From Herpomyces periplanetae (taxonomy: Eukaryota > Ascomycota > Laboulbeniomycetes > Herpomycetales > Herpomycetaceae), in assembly GCA_009733715.1 (NCBI GenBank), contig WMKJ01000048.1:1-64000 (forward strand): 64,000 nt of DNA, written 5' to 3'. A program made the translations under genes and the position numbers. Shown here piece by piece: positions 1 to 12,009 of the stretch. Every line of letters begins with the position of its first letter. The first letter of the stretch is position 1. The notes beneath the pieces are model-generated. The model made no database searches. It saw nothing but the letters and a program-made list of their open reading frames with translations, and was not told the DNA's origin.

Positions 1-1
1 G

Positions 2-2026
2 GACCTCCGTGTTGGTGACACCGTACGACTTGATGTTCCGGGATTGCGACAAAATACGTTCATGATTGTGGGTTTTGACGATACCGTCGAGTCTACTGTT
101 AATTTACACACAGATGACATTGATCAGGTTGCCAAGTGTGCTACCAACGGGTATACGACTGCCCTTCTTGTGAAGCGAATGAATGCGCAAGACGGTAAAG
201 GTGGTACTAGCGGTAGTCTAGAGGATTCATTGGTATTGGATGGTTGTGATGGTGATGGAGAAGTGATTCGTGCAGCAGTCTCAAACGTTTATTTAACGGC
301 TATGATATGGGCAAGATTCCGTAATGGACCAATCGAGCCATTAAAATTATCAAGCTCACTACCTAATTCCCAAACTTTATCCCAGACTATGGAAGTTCAG
401 GACAACTTCCCAAAGCGCGCCATGCGTAGTCGGGCCAGTCTACGTAGTTTAGCTATTCGACATTACGGAGAAGTGTCCAAACGAAAATTACGAACCCAAG
501 CTCGCAGGGTAATAAATGATGCGACAGTTTCAATGGAAAAACCCACTGAAGCAGCATATGTCAATGATAAATCATCCGTAAAAATGGCCAAAATTCCCTC
601 CAAGCGATCCAACGGTGGTGATAGTAATAGATCATTGGTTGCGGAAACATTTAGCGGTATGGCATTTGCAATATCGCATAGCTCAGAAGAGGTCAAGTTT
701 GACTTAAAAAATCTCATTTTATCACATGGTGGAAGTTTGCTCGAAAGCGGCTTTACTGAATTGTGTACACTGGGGCAACATGATGACCATGGAGAAACCT
801 CAGTTTTACCCGGGGCACACCTTACCAAGGTTGCGGAACAATATGGCTTTGTCGGTTTGATCGCCGATAGGCATACACGACGCGTTAAGTATATGCAAGC
901 ATTGGCCCTTGGTATACCATGTATTAACTATCGATGGATATACGATTGTGTTCGTGATGGTTATGCACATGGATTTTCTGCATATCTGCTACCGGCTGGT
1001 GATAGTGCATGGTTACTTCGTGATATGGATAATTATTCAGGCGGAGGATGTATTGAATCAGTTACCCGCAGTATGACATTTAATTGGATTTCAGCGGGTA
1101 GTGTAGATTGGGATTTACCAAAACGAATTAAGTTTAATCGAATGTTTGCCCAACGTTCTCAATTGTTATCTGGCAGTCGAGTTATTGTCGTACGAAATTC
1201 GTCAGTGCCTTCAATGGCTCACGTAGCAGTGCAGCTAATTAGACTAGTAGATGAGTATCGGAATGGGGAACAAAAAAATCTCAAGCGCAAACGAAACAGT
1301 GCACGCTATACTGGTCAGGATGATGAGTTAAGTGCTGGAGATAAATCTAACTTCAGTGCGCCAATGACAGGTGTATCATTAGGTTATTGGAAACGTGTTC
1401 AAGAGGCGAGTAAATTTGTAACAAGCGCTCTAACTTCCGCGGGATTTCTCAGTCGCGGAAAGTTAAGCACACGATACGCCGAAACAGCTTATGATGAAGG
1501 GAAGCGGAATGAATCTGTCGTACAGACTTACTACTTTTTAGCTTGGGTAATGGGTGCTGACGATGTGACACTTTGTGAGGATGTCAGCGAAGCCTTAGCC
1601 CTCTTGGGCTTGGATAATTCTACCAATCCGGGCACGCTTGCGCCTGTGGTAACAGAATCACCCCAATGGACGTGTATCATTGTACAAAGTTGGGCTAACG
1701 TAGTAAGTGAACTTATCGTGCTAGCAAGCTTCATACAAACTCGACAACGCTATACTTTTAAGCGCAACGCCGGTCAAACAGAATCTCAGAATGTTCGAAG
1801 CGGGATCTCCGGATCCAGTATGGCCACAAACTTTCAGCGGGATAAGTCATTGACAGCTTGGTGGTCGCGTGTGCCGTGGAACATTGTCTCGAACTTCACG
1901 AGTCGTAATACTATTAGTTTGCTGGATTCGTTAGATCATAAGGTAGAAAACAATGAGGGAGGGCTACTGGTGGTTCTGGAAGAATTTTTAATTCAGAGTT
2001 TGATTGTCGGTCGATTAGCCTATTAA
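2..2026 (+). CDS. CRB2: DNA-damage checkpoint mediator, Crb2/Rad9/53BP1 family (5' end cut by window)
   Basis: The frame is open from base 2 with no start, so the N-terminus lies left of the window; 674 residues are visible. The opening stretch, DLRVGDTVRLDVPGL followed by FMIVGF, resembles the second half of the tandem Tudor fold of Crb2/Rad9/53BP1, which binds methylated histone H4. Two BRCT repeats follow. The first is at about bases 643-1000, with the hallmark QALALGIPCINYRWIYDC. The second is at about 1165-1740, with a YYFLAW segment and a final QWTCIIVQ strand. Proteins of this family bridge ATR/Mec1-type kinases to Chk1 or Rad53 at DNA breaks. A basic linker separates Tudor and BRCT. 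The stop is about 180 bp from the stop of the convergent neighbour. The Tudor-BRCT-BRCT order makes the family assignment fairly firm; the symbol follows fission yeast. Confidence 0.82.
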   Translation, partial: DLRVGDTVRLDVPGLRQNTFMIVGFDDTVESTVNLHTDDIDQVAKCATNGYTTALLVKRMNAQDGKGGTSGSLEDSLVLDGCDGDGEVIRAAVSNVYLTAMIWARFRNGPIEPLKLSSSLPNSQTLSQTMEVQDNFPKRAMRSRASLRSLAIRHYGEVSKRKLRTQARRVINDATVSMEKPTEAAYVNDKSSVKMAKIPSKRSNGGDSNRSLVAETFSGMAFAISHSSEEVKFDLKNLILSHGGSLLESGFTELCTLGQHDDHGETSVLPGAHLTKVAEQYGFVGLIADRHTRRVKYMQALALGIPCINYRWIYDCVRDGYAHGFSAYLLPAGDSAWLLRDMDNYSGGGCIESVTRSMTFNWISAGSVDWDLPKRIKFNRMFAQRSQLLSGSRVIVVRNSSVPSMAHVAVQLIRLVDEYRNGEQKNLKRKRNSARYTGQDDELSAGDKSNFSAPMTGVSLGYWKRVQEASKFVTSALTSAGFLSRGKLSTRYAETAYDEGKRNESVVQTYYFLAWVMGADDVTLCEDVSEALALLGLDNSTNPGTLAPVVTESPQWTCIIVQSWANVVSELIVLASFIQTRQRYTFKRNAGQTESQNVRSGISGSSMATNFQRDKSLTAWWSRVPWNIVSNFTSRNTISLLDSLDHKVENNEGGLLVVLEEFLIQSLIVGRLAY

Positions 2027-2205
2027 CAGTTACTAACTGCAGCAGCAGTGTATATGGCTGCCTCAGGAATACTTCAACATACGTAAAGCAGAATTACACA
2101 TAAATTAATTTGCATTTAAACAGCGCTAAAATACACAGCTTACATGGATTATGGGATCGTGTAATGCCCGTACCCGCGCGCACAATTTACCGTCACTACG
2201 TGAGA

Positions 2206-5055
2206 TTATGCAAGTGACGAACCAGTAGACGGTTTTCCGCGTAACCTGGTCGTCAAAGGTGAAAACATCGACCATGCGCTCACTGGTCCTGACGTTGAAG
2301 CGACGGGGGATTTCTCTTCAGATACTGCTGATAACGATTCTTCGACCGGGGATGTTGTTAGGGTCATTATTGAATTGCGCTGCAATTCCGTCGAGTTAGC
2401 CCTATTTTCCTTGAAATCATCGACAAATACATCACCCACTTCCTCGGGAACTCGGTGTAACCTAGATTTAGACGTCGATGTCGAACTATATCCACGGGAT
2501 AGTCGCACGCTCGCTTTTCGCACGTAATAATGTGATACCGGCGGTGAAGGTGAACGGAATAATTGGTACAATTCTTCTTGTGGAATCTCCAAACGTGGGA
2601 CTGATGTTGAATCTTGACATGTCATCCAACTATCGCTAAGAGAAATAGCCCGCCGTGAACAGTTTAAGTTTGTCTTGCTTGAATTGCTTATAATGCTAGT
2701 GATATCATCTAACGGGCTATTTTCTCGTGTTAATTGTGCGTAACGACGATGCGCTCGTGACATAACGTCAGTTTCTGAGTTCATTCGCCTTAGTGAACAA
2801 ATTGATGAAGTTAGTGAACCCCTCCGGGGTTCTTCATCCGGCAATGGGTTATTTGGCCGATCCAATTCAGTTTCGCTTGATTTCTGTCCGTCAAACGTTG
2901 TACTATCTGTGGTCTTCATCTTTGATGCGGACTCCTGGGTATCGCAAGGTTGCATTTGACAAAATTCGTCCATTAATGTGCACGACTGGGTTAATGATAG
3001 CTCTCCGTTAGTTTCAGGTTCTTTCTTGGGCGTATCTTTATCACTCTCTGATACACTGCTACTGTCAAGTGAAGACGATGATGAAGGGTTTACTCGACGT
3101 TTAACAACGTCGAATGGCTCGGCCAAAAACTCAAAACCACGGTACGAAATTCGATCTGCTGCATCACTTGCAGAACTGACCGTTTCTTCGTCAGACCCAT
3201 CAACTTCGTCGATGTATGCAAATACAGGCGAGTTCATTGATCCCGCGGTTGACGGCCGTGATGCGTTTCCATCTTTACGTGGACCGGGTAAATATGGCAT
3301 CAAGTTGGATGATGCCGTGTTGCTTCGTTGCAGTGAATATCGTGAATCTTCATCGTGATCATTTATTCCATCTTGGCACATGTTAATAAGTGAACTTATT
3401 GACGCTTCACGACATTCTAATCCATCTCCATTTGCACTACTGGGTCGACGATAGTCGTGATTGATTGGTGTTGGTCCCAAAATAGTTGGTGGTAGATCAA
3501 TTCTCACACTGCTCGCTTTGCGTGTTGTTTTGCGCGCTCGTGGACTACCCTTCAGTGCCGATGGAAGTGTGTCCATTGACGATGCTGAGTCCCAGTGAAA
3601 TGGATTTCCATGACTGCTAGACGTTCCCGTTGAAACGGTTTTACGTCGGTTGTCCGCAAAAAATGAGTAAGATGAACTATCTGACACAATTCGCAACGTT
3701 GAATAAGGAGGCCGTAGTCGTTCACTCCACTCTGGTATTCCTTCATTCGTTGACTTTTCATCCGCCCTTCTATTGGGTGGTGTTGAGGGAAAGTCTATAG
3801 TATCGGGTTCGCCTGACCTACGATTTGTAGGTTGATGGGACCGAGTTGGAGTAATTGGATAATCTGGGTCTTGCGAATATTGACTGCCTGTGCTTGGTGA
3901 TAAATGATCCATTTGGTCATCTAATTCTTGGACTGTATTTTTTTTTTGAGATCTTGCATCAATAGCGTCCAACTGCACAATTCCGACCAGGTTTACGGTA
4001 CCTGGCGTTTCAGTGTCTCGATCAGCATAAACATCGGGTGTTGATGCACAAAGTCCCGATGCAATGGAAGGTGAAATAGGTGACGGTGTCAATGCTAACG
4101 AGTACCTTTCATACTTTTTAACTTGAGGTACGGAACCCCCAAATATTTTTTTCGGACTTTTAATTGACTTGGCCGTTAAAATTTTACTCATCCAGCGTTT
4201 CGCTGATCCCTTGCTACCAACTGGAATATTTCCGTTGTTAAGTTTATAAGTTAATTCGTTTTGCGTAGGCTGGACATAAGAAACGCTCAACGGATCTCGT
4301 TCACATGATCGTACCGATGAATGGTTACTACTGTTACCAATATTTTTCTGAGGCAATTCATCGTTCAGCTCATGATTTGACTCGTTGTCAGGTTTGGCGG
4401 ACATTTGGTATGCTTCGTGTGTGAGTATCGTTCCAATAAGGTCTGATTGAATATCTAATTGCTTTGTGTGAATGCTACCTGATATCCGATGTGATTGCAA
4501 GTACGCTGGTTCCATGGTCTGAATTACCTGGTCGTGAGAAGTGGGTCGTGTTACTTCACGACTCGAGTCTGGAGTATACGGTGGTTTGGTTAAACTGGTT
4601 AACGAACTTGCGTATACGTTCCAAGGAAATTCATCCAATCCAGATTCCTCGTCATGCTGTTTTTTCCATTGTATTAAGTGCGGCAAACGTTTACGCCAGG
4701 TATCCAACATATAGGGTTTCCTAGTTGGATAGGAAATATTTTTCACAGTGGAAGGTTTTGCGGCAAGCTCACGAATATTTTCGTGAGACCGAAGATGTGA
4801 CCAACCTCGTCGGCGTGGCCAGTCCTTTATCCGGAAATTCGACTTTGCAGAGACTCTAGGTGCAAGTGGTGTGAGGGTGCAGGATGTTGCATTGGGAATG
4901 ATACCTTTCTGTTCGAGATCACGAATGATTCGTCGGTTCAAGCCTATACTACGCCAAAGCAACATCGCGAGACATAGTATGACGATCATGATCAGCCCGC
5001 TCACGCATGCGGCGATTCCTATTTTAAGGGCATCAAACTTGACGACTTTTTCCAT
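2206..5055 (-). CDS. Large single-pass membrane protein, Ser/Thr-rich, function unknown
   Basis: A 949-residue intronless frame. I start it at the ATG at 5055; the frame is open a few codons further but without an ATG. After a short N-terminus there is one clear membrane segment (about residues 11-35, GIAACVSGLIMIVILCLAML), with no cleavable signal visible. The segment is followed by WRSIGLNRRIIRDLEQKG. The remaining roughly 900 residues are hydrophilic, rich in Ser, Thr, Pro and charged residues, with many potential phosphosites and no domain I recognise. The topology suggests a short outer or lumenal N-terminus and a long cytoplasmic tail. A short-N-terminus, TM, juxtamembrane-basic layout is common in fungal cell-surface scaffold proteins, but that is inference. 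It has a 2.2 kb upstream region shared with the divergent SDR gene. Confidence 0.7.
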   Translation of the reverse strand: MEKVVKFDALKIGIAACVSGLIMIVILCLAMLLWRSIGLNRRIIRDLEQKGIIPNATSCTLTPLAPRVSAKSNFRIKDWPRRRGWSHLRSHENIRELAAKPSTVKNISYPTRKPYMLDTWRKRLPHLIQWKKQHDEESGLDEFPWNVYASSLTSLTKPPYTPDSSREVTRPTSHDQVIQTMEPAYLQSHRISGSIHTKQLDIQSDLIGTILTHEAYQMSAKPDNESNHELNDELPQKNIGNSSNHSSVRSCERDPLSVSYVQPTQNELTYKLNNGNIPVGSKGSAKRWMSKILTAKSIKSPKKIFGGSVPQVKKYERYSLALTPSPISPSIASGLCASTPDVYADRDTETPGTVNLVGIVQLDAIDARSQKKNTVQELDDQMDHLSPSTGSQYSQDPDYPITPTRSHQPTNRRSGEPDTIDFPSTPPNRRADEKSTNEGIPEWSERLRPPYSTLRIVSDSSSYSFFADNRRKTVSTGTSSSHGNPFHWDSASSMDTLPSALKGSPRARKTTRKASSVRIDLPPTILGPTPINHDYRRPSSANGDGLECREASISSLINMCQDGINDHDEDSRYSLQRSNTASSNLMPYLPGPRKDGNASRPSTAGSMNSPVFAYIDEVDGSDEETVSSASDAADRISYRGFEFLAEPFDVVKRRVNPSSSSSLDSSSVSESDKDTPKKEPETNGELSLTQSCTLMDEFCQMQPCDTQESASKMKTTDSTTFDGQKSSETELDRPNNPLPDEEPRRGSLTSSICSLRRMNSETDVMSRAHRRYAQLTRENSPLDDITSIISNSSKTNLNCSRRAISLSDSWMTCQDSTSVPRLEIPQEELYQLFRSPSPPVSHYYVRKASVRLSRGYSSTSTSKSRLHRVPEEVGDVFVDDFKENRANSTELQRNSIMTLTTSPVEESLSAVSEEKSPVASTSGPVSAWSMFSPLTTRLRGKPSTGSSLA

Positions 5056-5630
5056 ATTGGTATTGGGCGGCACTGGATGCGGCTAAATTTCAGAAGACTA
5101 GCCGTGTACAATAGGGATGTGTTAACGTACGGGCAAATGTCGCCCACAAGACAGGAAGTACCAATTGAAGGTGGATGATTGATGACGATGATGATGGTGA
5201 AGGGAATAAGAGCTCAAATGCTGGACTGAATATGAAATTGAAAATTTTCGAGCCACCCTGCAAGACGTGTATGGGGGGGCTATGTCCAATTTGAGAATGG
5301 CTTAGCAGTGCAAAGTTTGGTTCTAAATTCCGTACAGTGTGATTCAATTAGAGGCCGTTAAAATATTAAAATGTCAGGATCGGAATATTTCGAAAGAATG
5401 ATGTATGTACCGCATAAGTTTGTTCAACTGGACTGGAATGGAATGTGAAGCCAGGACAAAAAGACTAGTAAATGTGGAGAGGAAAAACAGGAAATAAAGG
5501 CTTGAGGGCAAGTGATGATACTGATTCAACCGGAATGCACGGCACGAGCATATGATATGCTTGCTACACTCAACCAGCCGGGACTATGGTTCCCGTTGTG
5601 CAAACCATGTTGGCACTAATCTGCGTTGTA

Positions 5631-5651
5631 TCATGTCATGAGATGACATGA
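5631..5651. repeat. Perfect 9-bp inverted repeat with 3-nt spacer
   Basis: TCATGTCAT is followed by GAG and then ATGACATGA, an exact inverted repeat. It could be a dimeric protein-binding site or chance. It lies about 575 bp upstream of the membrane-protein start and 1.6 kb upstream of the SDR start. Confidence 0.4.
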
Positions 5652-7013
5652 CAGACCTGATGGTTATTCATTCTAAAGCAGTTTAGAGAAGATATTGAAG
5701 AGCGATGAGTGGCGGGCCGTATAGTTTGATCAGCTAGCGTAAAGATTGATTTGTTGGATTAAGTGCAGGTCATTCGGGTCATTGGTATGCTTGCTTGTGA
5801 GGGTGCGAGGGTGCGTGCATGAGTGCGTAAGAAAGACACGTCGTAATCTTGGTACGTATAAAGACGAGGTCAAGTCCGTTTAGTGGTGCAGCATGTGAAT
5901 GGATCTGCGCAAGACATTTGAACAAAAAGTTCATCAAATGTGGTTGGCCGAGAAGCGGCGAGGAATTTGGAGCGTTGTTATGGCTTTGTTAATTATACTC
6001 ACTCACTCATTCCACATGGTTTGTGTATAGCATATTCCCAACATTTTCGCGATACATGAGAGAAATGTGCATTTATCTTGACGGGTTGTATACGTATGAA
6101 CGGGCGATTTTACGAAATATGGTGACAAGGTTTAATCAAGGATGATTAACTCAGGTCGCAAATTTACGGGAAGAAAAGTAAGCCAAGGTGTAATATAGGA
6201 TCGAGTTGTGTTAAGTTGGATAAAGTTAAAATGCGAAGAGACAGCTAGTATTAACCATAATTACAGTTATGTCTACGAAATGAAACATTGTGTAGTGTAT
6301 CTGCTAGCAGGCCTTAAGATTTCGGAATAAGATGGTGTTACGTATAACTTTGGCGTGGTATACGTGCTAGTTGAAGTGTACGGACAAGCCGGTGGTATCA
6401 CTAATTATCTGCACAATATCGCTGATCAGTGAGTGTGTAAATGACGACAGAGGTCAAAAGACAGTGCAAGCATGGTTGAGGGAGGAAAAGGAAACGATAG
6501 TATAGGAAGAGGAGAGGGCATTTGGAGTATGTACAAACATTGAAGAATTCTGGACCGGGTATAAGCGTCTGTTATTTATTGGTGAAGGTGTGCAGACAGG
6601 ACAAGGGGAAGCGTCAACAATGCCTGGACGATTACACAATTACAAATGGTTGGATGAGCATGAGGATGATGATAATGATAGTGGAATTTTACACGAATTG
6701 GAGTTGCATTAGATACGAAGGCCTGAATGCTTGTCAAGACAGTCTGGATAAGCGCAAAGCATAAATAGTATAGACCTTTGGATGCGACGGTGTATGTCTG
6801 GATCTGTTTGTTAACACGCAAGCAGATATGTATACGCATAGACATTTGCATATACATATACATACACATCATCATCATCATCCTCTTCTACGCAACGATC
6901 CCTAACCATGCACGGTAAAATCAGGCAAATAAACAGGTTTCTCGTGAACTTAAAACGGCAATAGTTTAACTAATGTTTTGTTGTGACGAGCTCACGATAA
7001 CAACAATCTAGTA

Positions 7014-7019
7014 CACGTG
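7014..7019. promoter_or_regulatory. CACGTG palindrome upstream of SDR gene
   Basis: CACGTG in the context TACACGTGAT, about 235 bp upstream of the SDR start codon. It is the core recognised by Cbf1-type bHLH proteins. It is one member of a set of such sites in this window. Confidence 0.35.
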
Positions 7020-7253
7020 ATGGACATTGAAAAAGTATGAAAAGCCAGCATCCCGTCAAACGTTGTGGTAAACTGCAGAACAGATTTCGCAAGAAGCATC
7101 AAGTCAAGGACGTTTACCTTTTTTACGACAATTTTATCGTTCGATCATCGACAAAGCATTGAGTTACCGTCCATTTAGCCAACTGACGCGCAGTATACAT
7201 TGAACAAGTAACATTCGGACAGGTTCTAATTTATAAAAGGGACAGAAGACAAG

Positions 7254-8312
<1,059 letters not shown>

Positions 8313-8497
8313 GTAAACGGGAAATTATGATGGGAGGGTGTTTGCGCTCGTTCGTTCGGATTAGTTTGGTGAAAAAACAAAGGCACGACATACAAGAAAA
8401 GTGTCCCTTTATCATGATTTAACACTGCGGTGAGGGTGACTTATAGTACACGTTTGAATACGCTCATTCAAAAAAGACCCTTGTGCATACATACATA

Positions 8498-8516
8498 TGT
8501 ATATATATATATATAT
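8498..8516. repeat. Short (TA)n tract between convergent genes
   Basis: An ATGTATATATATATATAT-type run lies between the SDR and WDR83 3' ends. The spacer of about 215 bp has no gene. Confidence 0.7.
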
Positions 8517-8527
8517 GAGATGATCAA

Positions 8528-10304
8528 TCATGCCTGCGGAGGCGAAGTTTCACCCCAGATAACAACATTTCCATCAGCACCTGCGGATAACCATTCATTA
8601 GAAAGTGCGTTATTACACACTGCTACGTCGGTGACTTGACGAGAAGAATGAGTCAAAGGAAGAGTAGTGGAAGAAGTTGAAGGAGAGAAATGATGATGGG
8701 GTAAAATATGCAAAGGTTCACCGGTTAACATATCCCAAACCCAAATGTGCCCGAGTGGACCGGTTGCTAGCACGGTAAGGTTATCAGGTCCCCAGGCGCA
8801 GCGCAAGCGTAAAGGATAGGGAGAATTTGATGTTGTTGTGCCCTTTGGGTTGGTGGTTATAGTAGGAGGAAGAATAGGTTGACAGTGGGGAGGGTATTTC
8901 CATGAATAACTTTGTAAAAGACGACCGGTTCGTTGACAGATAAGTCGGAGGGGAGCGTGCTGAGCGAATGGGTCAAGATCATCGTGAGCGCGAGTTGATG
9001 GCGAGGGTGAGGACGGGGCACCTGTGAGTGAAGTAGCGGCGACGAATCTGTCCTTCAAGTCCAGAGTAACGGGTCGCCGGGATTTTGTGTGCATGGCTAG
9101 ATTAACTCCTGCGATCAAGTAAACTGTATCTGAGTTGTCCGGATCGCGAAATTCACAAGATGGATCAGCGTTGGGCGCAGACCCTGGGGCAGGCACAGAA
9201 GCATATGCAGATGAGAGAGGCGCCAGGCAAGTTAACGCAAGTTGGGAATTATCCGTACACATTCTTCCCATGCGTATATCGTAGATACGCGTACATCCGT
9301 CTAGACTAGCGGTGTAGATGGCGTACTTGTGGGTAGCCACGCAAGTTATTGCGTCAGTAGCATCGGAAAGGGTTTGCACAGCTTGACGAGTATAAACGTG
9401 GCAACTAGAAGAAAGATGTGGGGCCGGAGTAGACGCAGACGCAACGGCTGCGGAAGATGATAACGGAGTAGGGTGAGATCGATGATGGGACTCACGATCA
9501 CGATAGTAAGCGGTACGCAGATCCCAAATGTTAACTAAGTGATCCTGACCACCACTTACGGCAACGTTACACATGTAAGGAGGATGAGGAGGTTCGGCGG
9601 GTCGTTTTTTACGCTTTTCATCCGATAAACTTGGTGTAAGCTGACCTGAATAAAGTATAGGGCATTGAGGACGTATGGGCACACACAAAGCCGGAATAAG
9701 AATAGTTAGCGATAAGTCCAGATAAAGATAATGTTAACGTTTAACGGGGGTATACAGGCATACAGGGAGCGGCAAATATTACAGTATTAACTTGACCAAT
9801 ATGACCGCCAAAGCGATGTACGACGCAAGCCTTTTCTACATCCCACAGTAGAACGGAACGATCACCCGCTCCGGCCGTCAAAAAGTGAGTGTTTGTAGGC
9901 GCAATAGCTATACATCGAGTAAGGGTTGCCAGTGGATCATAAATTTGTATAGGAGAAGTAACAGCATTGGGGGAGGCGGTGGATGTACTGAAGAGACGAA
10001 TACGGCGATCCGATGAAGCGGTTAAGATCTGGGGTATAAAAAAGGTCAATGAAGGAGCGGGGAAGATGTGGAATTATGGGATGGATATGTTTTCATGATA
10101 AATACGCACATATTTACTCTGGCCCCATGAGTATACAGCCGTAAGAACGGAGCCTAAGGGTAAAGTTGGACAAAAGAGAGTTAGTTATACACGATGGAGG
10201 TTTCATGTGACAAAAAGGAAAAACTTACCATTGTGAAAGCCAAGTGTAGCCTTGCGATGACAAGGAAATGAAGGGTGGGATTGAGGGGGAGAAACTGTTG
10301 CCAT
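8528..10304 (-). CDS. WDR83: WD40 repeat protein, WDR83/Morg1-like (4 exons)
   Basis: Exons on the minus strand are 10304-10229, 10153-10110, 10028-9764 and 9645-8528, giving 500 residues with all phases consistent. The order of blades follows WDR83/MORG1: SKYILTASSDRRIRLF, then a GDRSVLLWDVEKACVVHRFGGH repeat, VSGGQDHLVNIWDLR, QTLSDATDAITCV, YTASLDGCTRIYDIRMGRM, ICQRTGRLLQSY and a final AGADGNVVIWGE. Animal WDR83 is a scaffold associated with MAPK modules and with the spliceosome. The protein is much longer than the usual ~315 residues because Ser/Pro/Thr-rich stretches are inserted between blades in the last exon. Its start lies about 140 bp from the septin stop on the same strand. Another WD40 family is possible but the MORG1-type phrases are specific. 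Confidence 0.75.
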
Positions 10305-10442
10305 GTGAGATGGAGAGAAAGGAACAAATGGGAAATGGAATGGGCACGGGCACGGACACGGACACGGACAAGAATGTTAAATGGTTCATTAACTAAATTG
10401 ACACGTTGACGCAGCGCTCTAAACGGGGAAAAGGTGGACAAC

Positions 10443-12009
10443 TCAGCGGCGACCGTGCGACCGATTCAAGGAATTCTGCATAGCTTCAACTTCAGCTTCA
10501 AGTTGCTTAATCTGAGCATGACTTTGCTCAAGATCCTTGTTCAAACGATCACGCTCAGCTATCAAACGTTGTTCCCATGCACGGAATCTTTGCTCTTCAA
10601 CTTTAACTTGTTCGGTAAACCGTTTTCGCAACGCATCTTCTTCTTCTTTAAACTTGGGATTATCTAGCTTGCGAGGTCTTGCTTCACCGAATTTACGCGT
10701 TTCCATCTGTTGAGCCCGGTAGGCTTCATAATGCACATCTTCGGTAGTTTGGATGAGATCTAGCATGTGAGTACGAATCAAAATTGACCGCAACTTTTTG
10801 AAATCACAATGCTCTTCGTTTTCCACTTCTGCAACACCCCATGAGTACTGTCTACCTTTAACCAGGCGCCCATCACCCGTTTGAACATCCTTTTCCGAGC
10901 CTATTACGGCAAATGGCATAGCATCGATTAGGGCACGCGCATGTTGTAAACCGGTTTCGTCATCTTCTTCCAAGGGTGGTTGATAGATTGTTATGTGTTG
11001 AGCTTCGATTACCGCACGAATCTATGGGGGTAAGGTGAATGATTAGTTTGGGGGAACACCGGGTTGGAAAAATGAAATGACATGTACCTTGTTCTTAAAT
11101 TTAGCTAGATCGGTTTGACTGAGTGTATCGGCTTTTGCGATAACGGGAATTAGGTTAACGCGCGTACACAAACGTTTCATTACTTCAATGTCCAGAGGTT
11201 TAAGGGTATGACCCGTGGGTCGAATAAAATAGAGGCATGCGTGAACCCGAAGATCAATCTTGTCGGAGCGTTTAGGTTGCTGCTCTTGTAACATGAAAGA
11301 CTCCAGTTGATCATCAAGGAACTCGATAACCGGTTGCCATGAATCGCGATTGTTAACGTAGTCACCGAAGCCGGGTGTATCAATTACGGTTAGACGAACT
11401 GAAGAACGGATGAACGGATGTGTGGGCAAGGATGTATACGTTAGTAGAGTAGAAATTTAATGAAGGGCAACCCTGCACGCACACGTGCACATGTGCGCAT
11501 ACCTTTGAAGAACTTTTCCTCGAGCTCAGCCTTCGTAATTTCGATTTCGACAGTTTTATCAATTTGTTTGTTATGTCGACGTTTATGATCGGCGTAATTT
11601 TTAATGGTTGTTGAGAATAGTGTATTGATAAAGGTAGTTTTTCCCAGACCCGATTCTCCTGCAACCTATGTGTAAAATGTAAACAAGATTAATGGGAACG
11701 TTTAATGCTTGGAGCTAACTTGATAACAAGTAGAGTGATGGGGGCATGCATACCATTATAGTAAAAGCGGCTCCACGTTTGGCGACGATCTTATGCCTGA
11801 GACGGACAATTTAAAGATTAGCAAACAGACCAAGGAATGGGTAAGAATTGCTTGTTTGCTAGCTTGCTTGCTTGTATTAAGCTGATATTCCATACCGTTG
11901 GTTGGGAAGCTGCACACAAGTCACGTAGAAGCTGGGTTAGCTAGAAGAATGGTATGTTAACGGGATAACTTACATTGGCAATGCCAATTGGGGATAAGGT
12001 TCCCGACAT
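10443..12009 (-). CDS. CDC12: Septin, Cdc12/AspC type (6 exons)
   Basis: Exons are 12009-11974, 11909-11896 (only 14 nt), 11796-11754, 11665-11503, 11398-11088 and 11021-10443, giving 381 residues. The start MSGTLSPIGIAN is followed by the P-loop GESGLGKTT, the G3 motif DTPGFGDYVNNRDSW and the G4 motif AKADTL. The septin-unique element follows, then a C-terminal coiled coil beginning after NPKFKEEEDALRKRFTEQVK. That segment and EEQRFRAWEQ match Cdc12 better than Cdc3, Cdc10 or Cdc11. Septins form GTP-binding hetero-octameric filaments at the bud neck, septum or hyphal tip. The first four exons are tiny and the promoter is shared with PWP2 on the other strand. Confidence 0.92.

Larger units (their letters stand above)
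5056..7253. other. Intergenic region between membrane protein and SDR gene
   Basis: This 2.2 kb divergent spacer shows no convincing coding frame. The short frames here are interrupted, lack family resemblance and overlap each other on both strands. It holds a perfect 9-bp inverted repeat (5631-5651), (CAT)n-like simple sequence near 6865-6885, and one CACGTG (7014). It presumably carries both promoters and 5' leaders. Confidence 0.5.
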
